From positions 1 to 34,507 of the forward strand of contig JBNLBT010000026.1 in assembly GCA_050303435.1 (NCBI GenBank): 34,507 nucleotides of DNA, read 5' to 3'. Of the stretch, positions 1-8,890 are shown in pieces. Each line of letters opens with the position of its first letter. Position 1 is the first letter of the stretch. The notes under the pieces are model-generated. The model saw only the letters and a list, made by a program, of their open reading frames with translations, did not search any database and was not told the origin of the DNA. A program made the translations under genes and the position numbers. This stretch comes from JBNLBT01 sp050303435 (GTDB taxonomy: Bacteria > Pseudomonadota > Gammaproteobacteria > Xanthomonadales > Marinicellaceae).

Positions 1-8
1 GTGCGGCC

Positions 9-785
9 GTGATTTTGCTGACACCCATGCCCTTGCCGGTGGCCTTTACAGTTTTGTTTGTGCCAAGTGGATTGATTCTGCTGTTTGTGGATTTTGCCTG
101 GGCTGTCGAGATTTGGCGATTGGCTGCAATCACTGGCACGGCCACGGGGTATGTCTGTTGGCTGTTTTCCTACAGAATGTATAAAGACCTGAGTGATGTG
201 GGTGCCAGCAAATTGAGCTGGGCCAAAGCCGGGTCGGCCGGCCTGGGCTGTGTAGCGGTCATGGCAGCACTGGTCGTGTCACAGAACCCCGATGAGCGGG
301 GACCATTTCTGACCACTTCTGAATCAAAATATTTTGTGTCCTGTCACAATCTGATGCGCGATGGGCGCAGGCAGATTTCACCGCAAGTGGTTGTGGATCT
401 GGATGTGTCCGAGTCCGATTGGCAAGAATTGACGGCCATGTACCGTTTGTTTGCTGCACAAAACGCACTGCAATTTCACCACGACAACAGAGAAACACAG
501 GGCGAGGTCAAAATCTTTTATCTGAGTGTGTGCAATGACGGGTTCGCGATTCAGTCCAATGAACAGCGCTGGGAATCGAAAGGGTATGCACATGCAATGC
601 CTGGCCATGGCGTTGGCATTGCTGTGTATGAAACGGCGACAGATTCTGGTTGGCGGCCGGTGTTCAGACGTTTTATTGAGCAGCTGGAGGCGCGCTGGCC
701 CTCCGCCGTGCGTTTCAGAGACCCCAATGGGGCGCTGGTCGAAAAACCCGATTGGCTGACGCCGGATGGGGTGAGTGTCGATTGA
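9..785 (+). CDS. Hypothetical membrane protein, possibly 5'-truncated by the window edge
   Basis: I do not recognise this gene. The 258-residue reading starts at a GTG at position 9, but the frame is open to the window edge, so the true start may lie outside. Three hydrophobic segments lie at about residues 8-28, 35-56 and 72-91, followed by a soluble domain of about 165 residues. That domain contains two cysteines (in VSCHNL and SVCNDG) and several aromatic residues but no motif I can assign. By topology it would be an inner-membrane protein with a C-terminal domain on one side. The next gene starts 95 bp downstream on the same strand. Coding is supported by the length of the frame and by overlapping frames that look like shadows. 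Function unknown. Confidence 0.6.
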   Translation: MILLTPMPLPVAFTVLFVPSGLILLFVDFAWAVEIWRLAAITGTATGYVCWLFSYRMYKDLSDVGASKLSWAKAGSAGLGCVAVMAALVVSQNPDERGPFLTTSESKYFVSCHNLMRDGRRQISPQVVVDLDVSESDWQELTAMYRLFAAQNALQFHHDNRETQGEVKIFYLSVCNDGFAIQSNEQRWESKGYAHAMPGHGVGIAVYETATDSGWRPVFRRFIEQLEARWPSAVRFRDPNGALVEKPDWLTPDGVSVD

Positions 786-880
786 TTTGTGCGTGTCCAG
801 ACATCCAGATTCAACTGGCAGCGCATGCATTGATTTAATGGACTTCACATGCCCGACTGCATTTCAAATACAATGATCGC

Positions 881-1660
881 ATGAAAAAAGAAATTCATCG
901 CACCATCCTCCTCACCGGTGCCAGTCGCGGCATCGGCGCGGCCACGGCGAAACATCTGTCCGCCTGTGGAGCGCGCATGCTGCTGTTGGCGCGGGACGCA
1001 GAGCGACTGGCTGCGTTGGCCGATTCGTTGGATTCAGAGGTCCTCTGGCGGGCCTGTGACGTGCGGGATTGGACCCAGGTGCAGCAGGCCGTTGAGGCCG
1101 CGCAGGCGCGCTGGGGGCGCGTGGATGTGCTGGTCAACAACGCCGGCGTGATCGATCCGATCGAAGCCGTGCACGCCAGCGACCCGGCAGACTGGGGCCG
1201 TTCGGTGGATGTGAACCTGAAAGGTGCCTATCATTGCATCCGCGCGGTGCTGCCGGGGATGCTCGCGCAGGGCGCTGGACGCATCATCAATCTGTCATCG
1301 CGCGCAGCGGAAGCGCCTTTTCCCGGTTTGTCGCACTACAGCGCCGCCAAAGCCGGCCTGCAATCGATGACGCGCAGCGTGCATCGTGAATACTTTGATG
1401 CCGGCATCCGTGTGCTGGGTCTGAGCCCGGGCGCCGTGAACACCGACATGCAGGCGCACATCCGCCGCAGTGCACTGGTGCCCTCGCGCGGCGCCAACGC
1501 GCGGCCGGACTTGCCGCCGGAGTGGGTGGCGCAGGCCGTTGCCCAGCTGTGTGAAGGTGCCGGCGATGACCACCTGGGCAAAGATTTTTCTCTGGCCTCG
1601 GTTGACCTGCGCCGACGTGTGGGCCTGCCGGATGAAATCCCCACAGTGGACTCCGCATGA
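881..1660 (+). CDS. SDR-family NAD(P)-dependent oxidoreductase
   Basis: A 259-residue classical short-chain dehydrogenase/reductase, the usual length for the family. The dinucleotide-binding motif TGASRGIG is at residues 12-19, NNAG at 86-89, the structural Asn in VNLKG at 112, the catalytic Ser at 139/140, and YSAAK gives Tyr153 and Lys157, so the Ser-Tyr-Lys-Asn tetrad is complete. The Arg in TGASRGIG is compatible with NADP(H), but I would not fix the cofactor from this. The substrate cannot be told. There is no Shine-Dalgarno sequence before the ATG, and a TACAAT hexamer ends only 6 nt upstream, so the message may be leaderless. The gene stands alone, 115 bp before tRNA-Arg. It could equally be a 3-oxoacyl-reductase-like enzyme of unknown pathway. 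Confidence 0.88.
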   Translation: MKKEIHRTILLTGASRGIGAATAKHLSACGARMLLLARDAERLAALADSLDSEVLWRACDVRDWTQVQQAVEAAQARWGRVDVLVNNAGVIDPIEAVHASDPADWGRSVDVNLKGAYHCIRAVLPGMLAQGAGRIINLSSRAAEAPFPGLSHYSAAKAGLQSMTRSVHREYFDAGIRVLGLSPGAVNTDMQAHIRRSALVPSRGANARPDLPPEWVAQAVAQLCEGAGDDHLGKDFSLASVDLRRRVGLPDEIPTVDSA

Positions 1661-1732
1661 CGTGGCGCGGGCGCGCACATTGCCGGCGTTGCACTTTGAA
1701 TGCGCGATGAAAAAATAAGCGCCATTTTTTTA

Positions 1733-1761
1733 TTGACAAACGCGCTGAAAACCAACATAAT
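1733..1761 (+). promoter_or_regulatory. Sigma-70 promoter of tRNA-Arg(ACG)
   Basis: A consensus -35 TTGACA (1733-1738), a 17-nt spacer and a -10 CATAAT (1756-1761). Initiation about 7 nt downstream would leave a leader of only about 8 nt before the tRNA at 1776. This is one of the best matches to the sigma-70 consensus in the window, as expected for a stable RNA gene. Confidence 0.75.
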
Positions 1762-1775
1762 TCGCAGCCCATTGC

Positions 1776-1853
1776 GCGCCCGTAGCTCAGTTGGATTAGA
1801 GTACCTGGCTACGAACCAGGTGGTCGGAGGTTCGAATCCTTCCGGGCGCGCCA
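1776..1853 (+). tRNA. tRNA-Arg(ACG)
   Basis: A 78-nt cloverleaf. The acceptor arms GCGCCCG and CGGGCGC pair perfectly. The anticodon stem CCTGG/CCAGG closes a seven-base loop with anticodon ACG at 1811-1813, presumably deaminated to ICG. The T-loop TTCGAAT is present and CCA is encoded. It has its own promoter and is separated by 227 nt from the next tRNA. Confidence 0.97.
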
Positions 1854-1951
1854 TTTACTAGACAAATGGACGTTTCAGGGCTTTGCGTCACACAATGAAA
1901 AGCCTCAAAAAAACGCCCGTTTGAGCGATGTTCTGAAAAAAGCCTGGCAGC

Positions 1952-2010
1952 TTGATTTTCCGGAATAAATTGCTATAAACATTGAAGTTGCTGGTCAGAA
2001 CATTTAAAAT
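1952..2010 (+). promoter_or_regulatory. Candidate promoter pair for the tRNA-Pro/Arg/His/Leu-tig operon
   Basis: Two good sigma-70 matches lie in tandem. P1 is TTGATT (1952-1957), 16 nt, then TATAAA (1974-1979) with a TGC extended -10. P2 is TTGAAG (1982-1987), 17 nt, then TAAAAT (2005-2010). Both would transcribe through the hairpin at 2033-2056 before reaching tRNA-Pro. Predicted by eye from hexamers only. Confidence 0.5.
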
Positions 2011-2032
2011 TCGCCAGCTTATGTGAACAGAG

Positions 2033-2056
2033 AACCTGCGTTTTACGCGGGTTTTT
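2033..2056 (+). terminator. Terminator-like hairpin in the leader of the tRNA-tig operon
   Basis: The arms AACCTGCG and CGCGGGTT pair over 8 bp (one G-T) around a TTTTA loop, followed by a run of T (2052-2056). It has the form of an intrinsic terminator for tRNA-Arg(ACG). It also lies downstream of both promoters found for the next tRNA operon and 24 nt before tRNA-Pro, so it may work as a partial terminator or attenuator. Confidence 0.5.
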
Positions 2057-2080
2057 GATTTGATTGAATGACAAAAAAGT

Positions 2081-2157
2081 CGGGGTATAGCGCAGCCTGG
2101 TAGCGCAACTGGTTTGGGACCAGTGGGTCGGGAGTTCAAATCTCTCTACCCCGACCA
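2081..2157 (+). tRNA. tRNA-Pro(TGG)
   Basis: A 77-nt cloverleaf. The acceptor CGGGGTA/TACCCCG begins with the C1-G72 pair typical of bacterial tRNA-Pro. The anticodon stem ACTGG/CCAGT holds anticodon TGG at 2115-2117. The T-loop is TTCAAAT and CCA is encoded. First gene of a four-tRNA cluster leading into tig. Confidence 0.97.
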
Positions 2158-2176
2158 GATTTTGATGTGAAAGCAA

Positions 2177-2253
2177 GCGCCTGTAGCTCAACCGGATAGA
2201 GCATCGGCCTTCTAAGCCGAGGGTTGCAGGTTCGAGTCCTGCCGGGCGCGCCA
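2177..2253 (+). tRNA. tRNA-Arg(TCT)
   Basis: A 77-nt cloverleaf with acceptor GCGCCTG/CGGGCGC (one G-T pair), anticodon stem TCGGC/GCCGA and anticodon TCT at 2211-2213, reading AGA/AGG. CCA is encoded. It lies 19 nt after tRNA-Pro and 4 nt before tRNA-His, so it is processed from the same transcript. Confidence 0.97.
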
Positions 2254-2257
2254 TTGT

Positions 2258-2334
2258 GGTGGGCGTAGTTCAGTTGGTAGAACACAGGATTGTGACTCCT
2301 GATGTCGTGGGTTCGATCCCCATCGTCCACCCCA
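2258..2334 (+). tRNA. tRNA-His(GTG)
   Basis: Anticodon GTG at 2292-2294 in stem CAGGA/TCCTG. The extra G-1 needed by histidyl-tRNA synthetase is encoded at 2258 and pairs with C73 at 2331. The acceptor is GTGGGCG/CGTCCAC and CCA is encoded at 2332-2334. Only 4 nt separate it from tRNA-Arg(TCT). Confidence 0.97.
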
Positions 2335-2374
2335 TTCTTTAAATTCATTCAAACAAGTCGTCTGTTGCAGGCAG

Positions 2375-2459
2375 GCGAGAGTGGCGGAATTGGTAGACGC
2401 ACTGGATTTAGGTTCCAGCGGGACATCCCGTGAGAGTTCGAGTCTCTCCTTTCGCACCA
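2375..2459 (+). tRNA. tRNA-Leu(TAG)
   Basis: An 85-nt class II tRNA with a long variable arm, as expected for leucine. The acceptor is GCGAGAG/CTTTCGC (one G-T), the anticodon stem CTGGA/TCCAG, and the anticodon TAG at 2409-2411. CCA is encoded. The tig start codon follows 33 nt later without an intervening promoter or terminator, so tRNA and mRNA probably share a transcript. Confidence 0.97.
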
Positions 2460-2492
2460 GACAATCCGATTGAACGTATTGACGGAGTTGAA

Positions 2493-3797
2493 ATGCAAGT
2501 ATCCATCGAAAAGTCAGAGGGCATAGAAAGAATCATTGACATCACGATCCCGGGCGGCGATGTGCAGTCCAAAGTGGATGCCAAATTGTCCGAGCTGGGT
2601 CGCGACATTCGCCTGAAAGGATTTCGCAAAGGCAAAGTGCCCAAGAAAATTCTTTCGCAGCGCTTTGGCGAACACGCCCGGCAGGAAGTCATGGGTGAAT
2701 TGATGAACGATTCACTGCAGGAAGCCATCAAGGAAAACAAGCTGGAACTGGCCAATGCGCCGGAAGTCACCAGCGTGGACAATCAGGACGATGGCGGCTT
2801 TACTTTCAAGGCCAAGATTGAGTTGATGCCGGAGCTGCCGGAACTGGCGCTGGGCGATGTGAAAGTCAACAAATTCAATTCTGAAGTCACCGAAAGCGAC
2901 ATTGACAACATGCTGAATAATCTGCGCAAGCAGAAACAGGAATGGCGCGACTCCAAAGGCAAAGTGGCGCGCGGTGATTTACTGTCGATTGAATACTCCG
3001 CCACCGGCAAAGACCTCAAGTACCCCGAAAAAGACACAGAAAAAATGGGCGTGCTGCTGGGCGAAAGCCGCATTCCCGAAGCCCTGGAAAAAGCGCTTGT
3101 GGGCATGAAGGTCACTGAATCGGCTGACATTGACATGACGTTCCCGAAAGAATTTCACATCCAGCCGTTGGCCAACCAGAAAGTGAAAATGAACTTCACC
3201 ATCAATGAAGTGAAAAAACCCAAGCTGCCAGAAGTCGACGCCGACTTCGTGAAATCGTTCGGGGTTGAATCCGGTGATGCGGACGAATTGAAAAAGGAAA
3301 TTAACACCAACCTGGAACGTGAACTGGCGCAGGCCATTGAATACAATTTCAAAAATGAGTTGCTCGGCGCCTTGCGTGGACAGTGCAAGGACATGCAGTT
3401 GCCAGAATCGATGATTCGCCGTGAAAGCGAATTCATGGCGCAACAGCAAATGGAGCAAACACGGCAGATGGGTGTTAAAAACCCGCCGATGCCGGATGTG
3501 GCTGCATTTCGTAACCAGGCGATTGAGCGTGTGCTGAACGCCCTGATTTTGCAAAACGTGGCCAAACAACAGAACATTCAGACCGATTTCACCCGCGTGC
3601 GTGAAAAGATCAATGAGTTGGCGCAAACCTTCGAGAACCCGCAGGAAATTGTGCAGATGTACTACGCCAACCAGGAATTGATGAGCAACGTGGAGCAATC
3701 GGTGCAGGAATCCCAGGTGATTGAATGGTTGTCTTCGCAAGTCAATGTCAAAGACAAAAAAGAATCCCTGGACAATATTCTTAAACCGAAAAAATAA
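2493..3797 (+). CDS. tig: Trigger factor, ribosome-associated chaperone and peptidyl-prolyl isomerase
   Basis: Trigger factor binds ribosomal protein uL23 at the exit tunnel and shields nascent chains in the cytoplasm. The protein has 434 residues (E. coli 432), with the ribosome-docking signature GFRKGKVP at residues 43-50, the same position as in E. coli. It is followed by an FKBP-like domain at about 150-245 and a helical C-terminal substrate-binding region. The start is the ATG at 2493, preceded by GGAG at 2484-2487. The frame is open further upstream, but an earlier start would lie inside tRNA-Leu. It begins the conserved tig-clpP-clpX-lon-hupB series and is probably cotranscribed with the tRNAs before it; clpP follows after 15 nt. 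Confidence 0.97.
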   Translation: MQVSIEKSEGIERIIDITIPGGDVQSKVDAKLSELGRDIRLKGFRKGKVPKKILSQRFGEHARQEVMGELMNDSLQEAIKENKLELANAPEVTSVDNQDDGGFTFKAKIELMPELPELALGDVKVNKFNSEVTESDIDNMLNNLRKQKQEWRDSKGKVARGDLLSIEYSATGKDLKYPEKDTEKMGVLLGESRIPEALEKALVGMKVTESADIDMTFPKEFHIQPLANQKVKMNFTINEVKKPKLPEVDADFVKSFGVESGDADELKKEINTNLERELAQAIEYNFKNELLGALRGQCKDMQLPESMIRRESEFMAQQQMEQTRQMGVKNPPMPDVAAFRNQAIERVLNALILQNVAKQQNIQTDFTRVREKINELAQTFENPQEIVQMYYANQELMSNVEQSVQESQVIEWLSSQVNVKDKKESLDNILKPKK

Positions 3798-3812
3798 TCC
3801 CGGAGACCGATC

Positions 3813-4409
3813 ATGGACCAGGCCGTCATGAACCTCATTCCGATGGTGATCGAACGCACCTCACGCGGCGAACGATCCTACGACATTTATTCGCGTCTGC
3901 TCAAAGAGCGGATCATATTTCTGGTCGGACCGATTGAGGACCACATGGCCAACCTGGTGGTGGCGCAATTGCTGTTTCTGGAAGCCGACAATCCGGACAA
4001 GGACATTAATCTGTACATCAACAGCCCCGGCGGTGTGGTCACCGCCGGCCTGTCAATTTACGACACCATGCAGTTCATTAAACCCGACGTCAGCACCATG
4101 TGTCTGGGTCAGGCTGCCAGCATGGGATCGTTTCTGTTGGCCGCCGGTGCACCCGGCAAACGCATGGCACTGCCGAATTCCCGGGTCATGATTCACCAGC
4201 CGTCGGGCGGATTTCAGGGTCAGGCATCCGACATTGACATTCACGCCAGAGAAGTTCTGAAACTGCGTGAGCGCATCAACAACATTCTGGCACACCACAC
4301 CGGCCAAAGCGCAGAGCAGATCGCCAAAGACACCGACCGCGATCACTTCCTCGGCGCCAACGAAGCCAAAGCCTATGGTCTGATTGACCGCGTGGTGGAA
4401 AAGCGTTGA
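3813..4409 (+). CDS. clpP: ATP-dependent Clp protease proteolytic subunit ClpP
   Basis: The serine peptidase of ClpXP/ClpAP, which forms a barrel of two heptamers that degrades unfolded substrates fed in by ClpX. The 198 residues contain the full catalytic triad: Ser103 in GQAASMG, His128 in MIHQP, and Asp177 in TDRDHF. The N-terminal segment is short and resembles the processed bacterial form. The ATG at 3813 has GGAG 7 nt upstream. It lies 15 nt after tig, implying cotranscription, and 163 nt before clpX, leaving room for a separate clpX promoter. No unusual features. Confidence 0.98.
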   Translation: MDQAVMNLIPMVIERTSRGERSYDIYSRLLKERIIFLVGPIEDHMANLVVAQLLFLEADNPDKDINLYINSPGGVVTAGLSIYDTMQFIKPDVSTMCLGQAASMGSFLLAAGAPGKRMALPNSRVMIHQPSGGFQGQASDIDIHAREVLKLRERINNILAHHTGQSAEQIAKDTDRDHFLGANEAKAYGLIDRVVEKR

Positions 4410-4500
4410 AGCACACCCGCCCACCACTGAATTGAAATTCCGACCCGCTTGCCCCATATCTCCAGCGATCGGTTATTGTGCCAAAAATCGTTGTTCGGTT

Positions 4501-4528
4501 TTGCATATTGACCGTTTTTCGGTATCAT
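4501..4528 (+). promoter_or_regulatory. Weak candidate promoter for clpX-lon
   Basis: A TATCAT hexamer (4523-4528, 5/6 to the -10 consensus) lies 16 nt after a poor -35, TTGCAT (4501-4506). The 163-nt gap between clpP and clpX makes a separate promoter plausible, but the match is modest and I see no terminator after clpP. Confidence 0.3.
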
Positions 4529-4572
4529 TGCTGGTAGACCGATCCAGCCATCTTGCAACATGAGTGATTGTC

Positions 4573-5832
<1,260 letters not shown>

Positions 5833-8229
5833 ATGTTGATTGAAAAGAAAGTTTCTGTACTGCCACTGCGTGATGTGGTGGTGTTTCCGGGCATGGTTGT
5901 CCCGCTGTTTGTCGGCCGGGAAAAATCCGTGCGTGCACTGGAAACGGCCATGCGCAGCAATCTGCCGATCATTCTGGTTGCGCAGAAAAACCCTGAAACG
6001 GATCACCCGGGCGTGGACGATGTGTATCGCATCGGCACCCTTTCATCTGTGTTGCAGATGGTCAAGTTACAGGACGGCACCCACAAAGTCCTGATTGAAG
6101 GAAAGAGCCGCATACGCATCAAAGATCTGGTGGACGAGGAATTTTTTCAGGCCTCGCACCAGACACTGGAATCCACGGACACTGGCAACGACGCAGAAAT
6201 ACAGGTACTCACCCGCACCCTGCGCGAACAGTTTCAGCAGTACGTGAAAAGCCACAACAAAGTGCCCAAGGAAATTCTTAAGACCCTGGAAGGCATTGAA
6301 GATCCGGGCAAGCTGGCAGACACCATGGCGGCGCATTTGCTGATCAAACACCAGGACAAACAAAAAATACTGGAAATCATCAACGTCACTGCGCGTCTGG
6401 AACACGTGCTGGCAGTGATTGAATCCGAGCTGCAGTTGCTGGTCATGGAGAAGAAAATCCGTGGACGGGTGAAAGGCCAGATTGAACGCAACCAGCGCGA
6501 ATACTATCTGAACGAGCAGATGAAGGCGATCAAAAAGGAATTGACCGACATCGATTCCTCGAATTCAGAATACGGCGATCTGGAAAAGAAAATTGCGGAA
6601 ACACGCCTGAGCCAGCAAGCGCGTGAAAAAGTTGAATCCGAATTCAATAAATTGCAGCTGATGCCGCCGATGTCGGCGGAGGCCACGGTGGTGCGCAACT
6701 ACCTGGAAACCATTTTGTCGTTGCCCTGGGATGAACGAACCCGTTTGCGCAAGGACCTGGACTACGCCAAGAAAATTCTTGATCAGGACCATTTCGGTCT
6801 GGATGAAATCAAAGAACGCATCCTGGAGTATCTGGCCGTGCAGCAGCGCACGCCGAAAATGAAAGGCGCGATCATGTGTCTGGTGGGCCCACCGGGCGTG
6901 GGCAAAACCTCGCTGGGCAAATCCATCGCCAAGGCCACCAATCGCCAGTTCTGCCGTTTCTCATTGGGCGGAGTCAGCGACGAATCTGAAATTCGCGGTC
7001 ACCGCAGAACCTATATTGGTTCCATGCCAGGGCGGGTGATTCAAAATCTGGTCAAAGCCAAAAGCTGCAACCCGATCATGATACTGGACGAGCTGGATAA
7101 AATGTCGCGGGATTTCCGCGGTGACCCGGCTGCAGCCTTGCTGGAGGTGCTGGATCCGGAACAAAACAACGCCTTCTCGGATCATTACCTGGAAATTGAT
7201 TTTGATTTGTCCGAAGTCATGTTTGTGGCCACGGCCAATTCACTGAACATTCCGCCGGCCTTGCGCGATCGCATGGAGATCATCCGCATCCCCGGTTACA
7301 CTGAACAGGAAAAAATTCAGATCGCCATGCGCTTTTTGGTGCCCAAACAGATCAAGGCACATGGCCTGAAAAAAACTGAATTGCACATCACTGAAGCCGC
7401 GGTCCGCGACGTCGTGCGTTATTACACGCGCGAATCCGGCGTGCGCAACCTGGAACGTGAAATGGCCAAGATATGCCGCAAAGCGGTGCGCCAGATTGTT
7501 GACGGTTCGCAACAGAAAAAACTCACTGTTTCGATCAAAAACCTGAGCGATTTTCTCGGCGTGCGCAAGTTCAATTTCGGCCTGGCCGAGAAAAAGAATG
7601 AAATCGGCACCGTCACTGGACTGGCTTGGACTGAAGTCGGCGGCGACCTGCTGCAGGTCGAATCAGCGATCTTTCCTGGCGCCGGCAAGCTGACCTTTAC
7701 CGGACAGCTCGGCGATGTGATGAAGGAATCGATTCAAACCGCGTTGTCGGTGGTCAAGGCGCGCGCAAATATGCTGGGCATCAACCCGGATGTGTTCAAG
7801 AAATACGACATACACATTCACGTGCCTGAAGGCGCCACGCCGAAAGACGGCCCCAGTGCCGGCATTGCCATGTGTACCGCCCTGGTGTCAGCACTCAGCG
7901 GTAATCCGGTCAAGTCCAATGTGGCAATGACCGGCGAAATCACCCTGCGCGGCAAAGTGCTCGAGATTGGCGGATTGAAAGACAAACTGCTGGCTGCCTT
8001 GCGCGGCGGTGTGAAGACCGTGGTGATCCCCGCCGAAAACATCAAATCATTGCAAAAAATGCCGCAGGAAATCCTCGACAATCTTGAGATTGTTCCGGTC
8101 AAATGGATCGAAGAAGTGTTGGCCGTCGCCTTGCACGATAAAGTGCGTCCGCTGAAGCACAGCGAGGTGGAGGAAAACCAGATTCCAATCGTCGAAAATG
8201 AAGCCATACATCAGTCTGAACGCCATTGA
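5833..8229 (+). CDS. lon: Lon protease (endopeptidase La)
   Basis: Homohexameric cytoplasmic AAA+ protease that degrades misfolded and regulatory proteins. 798 residues (E. coli 784). The N-terminal LonN domain begins VLPLRDVVVFPGMVVPLFVG and is followed by a coiled-coil helical region. Walker A GPPGVGKT is at 352-359, and the C-terminal peptidase domain has the Ser-Lys dyad Ser675 (PKDGPSAG) and Lys718 (GLKDKLLAA), with the 43-residue spacing seen in E. coli. The start ATG abuts the clpX stop (TAA then ATG), so lon is translationally coupled to clpX. No obvious sigma-32 promoter is present because there is no intergenic space. The HU gene follows after 151 nt. Confidence 0.98.
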   Translation: MLIEKKVSVLPLRDVVVFPGMVVPLFVGREKSVRALETAMRSNLPIILVAQKNPETDHPGVDDVYRIGTLSSVLQMVKLQDGTHKVLIEGKSRIRIKDLVDEEFFQASHQTLESTDTGNDAEIQVLTRTLREQFQQYVKSHNKVPKEILKTLEGIEDPGKLADTMAAHLLIKHQDKQKILEIINVTARLEHVLAVIESELQLLVMEKKIRGRVKGQIERNQREYYLNEQMKAIKKELTDIDSSNSEYGDLEKKIAETRLSQQAREKVESEFNKLQLMPPMSAEATVVRNYLETILSLPWDERTRLRKDLDYAKKILDQDHFGLDEIKERILEYLAVQQRTPKMKGAIMCLVGPPGVGKTSLGKSIAKATNRQFCRFSLGGVSDESEIRGHRRTYIGSMPGRVIQNLVKAKSCNPIMILDELDKMSRDFRGDPAAALLEVLDPEQNNAFSDHYLEIDFDLSEVMFVATANSLNIPPALRDRMEIIRIPGYTEQEKIQIAMRFLVPKQIKAHGLKKTELHITEAAVRDVVRYYTRESGVRNLEREMAKICRKAVRQIVDGSQQKKLTVSIKNLSDFLGVRKFNFGLAEKKNEIGTVTGLAWTEVGGDLLQVESAIFPGAGKLTFTGQLGDVMKESIQTALSVVKARANMLGINPDVFKKYDIHIHVPEGATPKDGPSAGIAMCTALVSALSGNPVKSNVAMTGEITLRGKVLEIGGLKDKLLAALRGGVKTVVIPAENIKSLQKMPQEILDNLEIVPVKWIEEVLAVALHDKVRPLKHSEVEENQIPIVENEAIHQSERH

Positions 8230-8291
8230 GAGCGCAACTGCTTGCATTTTTGTGACAAACACCAAAGTATCAAAAAAATCTTTATATATAG

Positions 8292-8320
8292 TTGGTAATC
8301 GCACTTAAGAATGGTATAAA
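8292..8320 (+). promoter_or_regulatory. Sigma-70 promoter of hupB-tRNA-Val-tRNA-Asp
   Basis: TTGGTA (8292-8297), 17 nt, then TATAAA (8315-8320). Initiation near 8327 gives a leader of about 54 nt. Because the open frame upstream of HU overlaps this promoter, it also shows that HU must start at the downstream ATG (8381). Confidence 0.65.
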
Positions 8321-8380
8321 ATGCGCGTTTCGCGCGACATACATGTCCGTAAGTTAAATATTTTCTATGGAGTTAATGAA

Positions 8381-8653
8381 ATGAAAAAACAAGATTTTAT
8401 CAAAGCAGTGGCTGACAGCGCCGACGTGTCCCAGGCAACTGCATCTGCCTGCTTTGACGCCATTGTCGACAACATCACCGGTTGCCTGAAAAAAGGCGAC
8501 AAATTGACATTTGTTGGCTTTGGAACTTTCCAGGTTAAAACCCGCGATGCACGCGAAGGTCGCAACCCGAGAACTGGCGCAACGATCAAAATTCCGGCAG
8601 CAAAAATTCCTTCATTTAAAGCTGGCAAAGCATTAAAAGATGCATTAAACTAA
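8381..8653 (+). CDS. hupB: DNA-binding protein HU (beta-type)
   Basis: Nucleoid-associated histone-like protein that bends and constrains DNA as a dimer. 90 residues, the standard HU length. The diagnostic arm signature GRNPRTGATIKIPAAKIPSF is present, with the Pro at the intercalating tip inside RNPRTG, and the C-terminal KAGKALKDALN is typical. The ATG at 8381 has GGAG at 8369-8372, 8 nt upstream. The longer reading from 8321 would start inside the promoter and adds 20 residues foreign to HU. Location after lon is conserved in Gammaproteobacteria. Two tRNA genes follow within 100 nt and share the terminator at 8833-8863, so HU mRNA and the tRNAs are probably one transcript. Confidence 0.98.
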   Translation: MKKQDFIKAVADSADVSQATASACFDAIVDNITGCLKKGDKLTFVGFGTFQVKTRDAREGRNPRTGATIKIPAAKIPSFKAGKALKDALN

Positions 8654-8666
8654 CGCTCCCTGAATC

Positions 8667-8742
8667 GGGTGCTTAGCTCAGCTGGGAGAGCATCGCCCTT
8701 ACAAGGCGAGGGTCGCAGGTTCGAGCCCTGCAGCACCCACCA
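8667..8742 (+). tRNA. tRNA-Val(TAC)
   Basis: A 76-nt cloverleaf with acceptor GGGTGCT/AGCACCC, anticodon stem TCGCC/GGCGA, anticodon TAC, T-loop TTCGAGC and encoded CCA. It begins 13 nt after the HU stop codon and must be cut from the hupB transcript. Confidence 0.97.
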
Positions 8743-8750
8743 AACGGTTC

Positions 8751-8827
8751 GGAGCGGTAGTTCAGTTGGTTAGAATACCGGCCTGTCACGCCGGGGGTCG
8801 CGGGTTCGAGTCCCGTCCGCTCCGCCA
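8751..8827 (+). tRNA. tRNA-Asp(GTC)
   Basis: A 77-nt cloverleaf with acceptor GGAGCGG/CCGCTCC, discriminator G, anticodon stem CCGGC/GCCGG, anticodon GTC and encoded CCA. It lies 8 nt after tRNA-Val and directly before an intrinsic terminator. Confidence 0.97.
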
Positions 8828-8832
8828 GCATT

Positions 8833-8863
8833 AAAAAAAGGGTGTCATTCGGCACCTTTTTTT
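8833..8863 (+). terminator. Intrinsic terminator after tRNA-Asp
   Basis: GGTGTC/GGCACC around an ATTC loop, extended by a G-T pair and an A-run/T-run, ends in seven T. It terminates the hupB-tRNA-Val-tRNA-Asp unit. The A-run also gives weak activity in the opposite sense, but no gene needs it there. Confidence 0.85.
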
Positions 8864-8890
8864 ATGGGTTAAAACAAAAGGTGCTACATC

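Noticed and set aside
1710..1732. A-run/T-run hairpin after the SDR gene
   Set aside because: Only A-T pairs form the stem, and the T-run merges into the tRNA promoter; too weak to call as a terminator.
1903..1925. Inverted repeat CTCAAA/TTTGAG after tRNA-Arg
   Set aside because: The stem is short and A/T rich, with no T-run following it on the plus strand; I do not call it a terminator.
2430..2492. N-terminal extension of trigger factor
   Set aside because: It would start inside tRNA-Leu and adds residues foreign to the family; ATG 2493 has a good Shine-Dalgarno.
8321..8380. N-terminal extension of HU
   Set aside because: It begins at the -10 promoter element and is not transcribed in full; HU starts MKKQDF.
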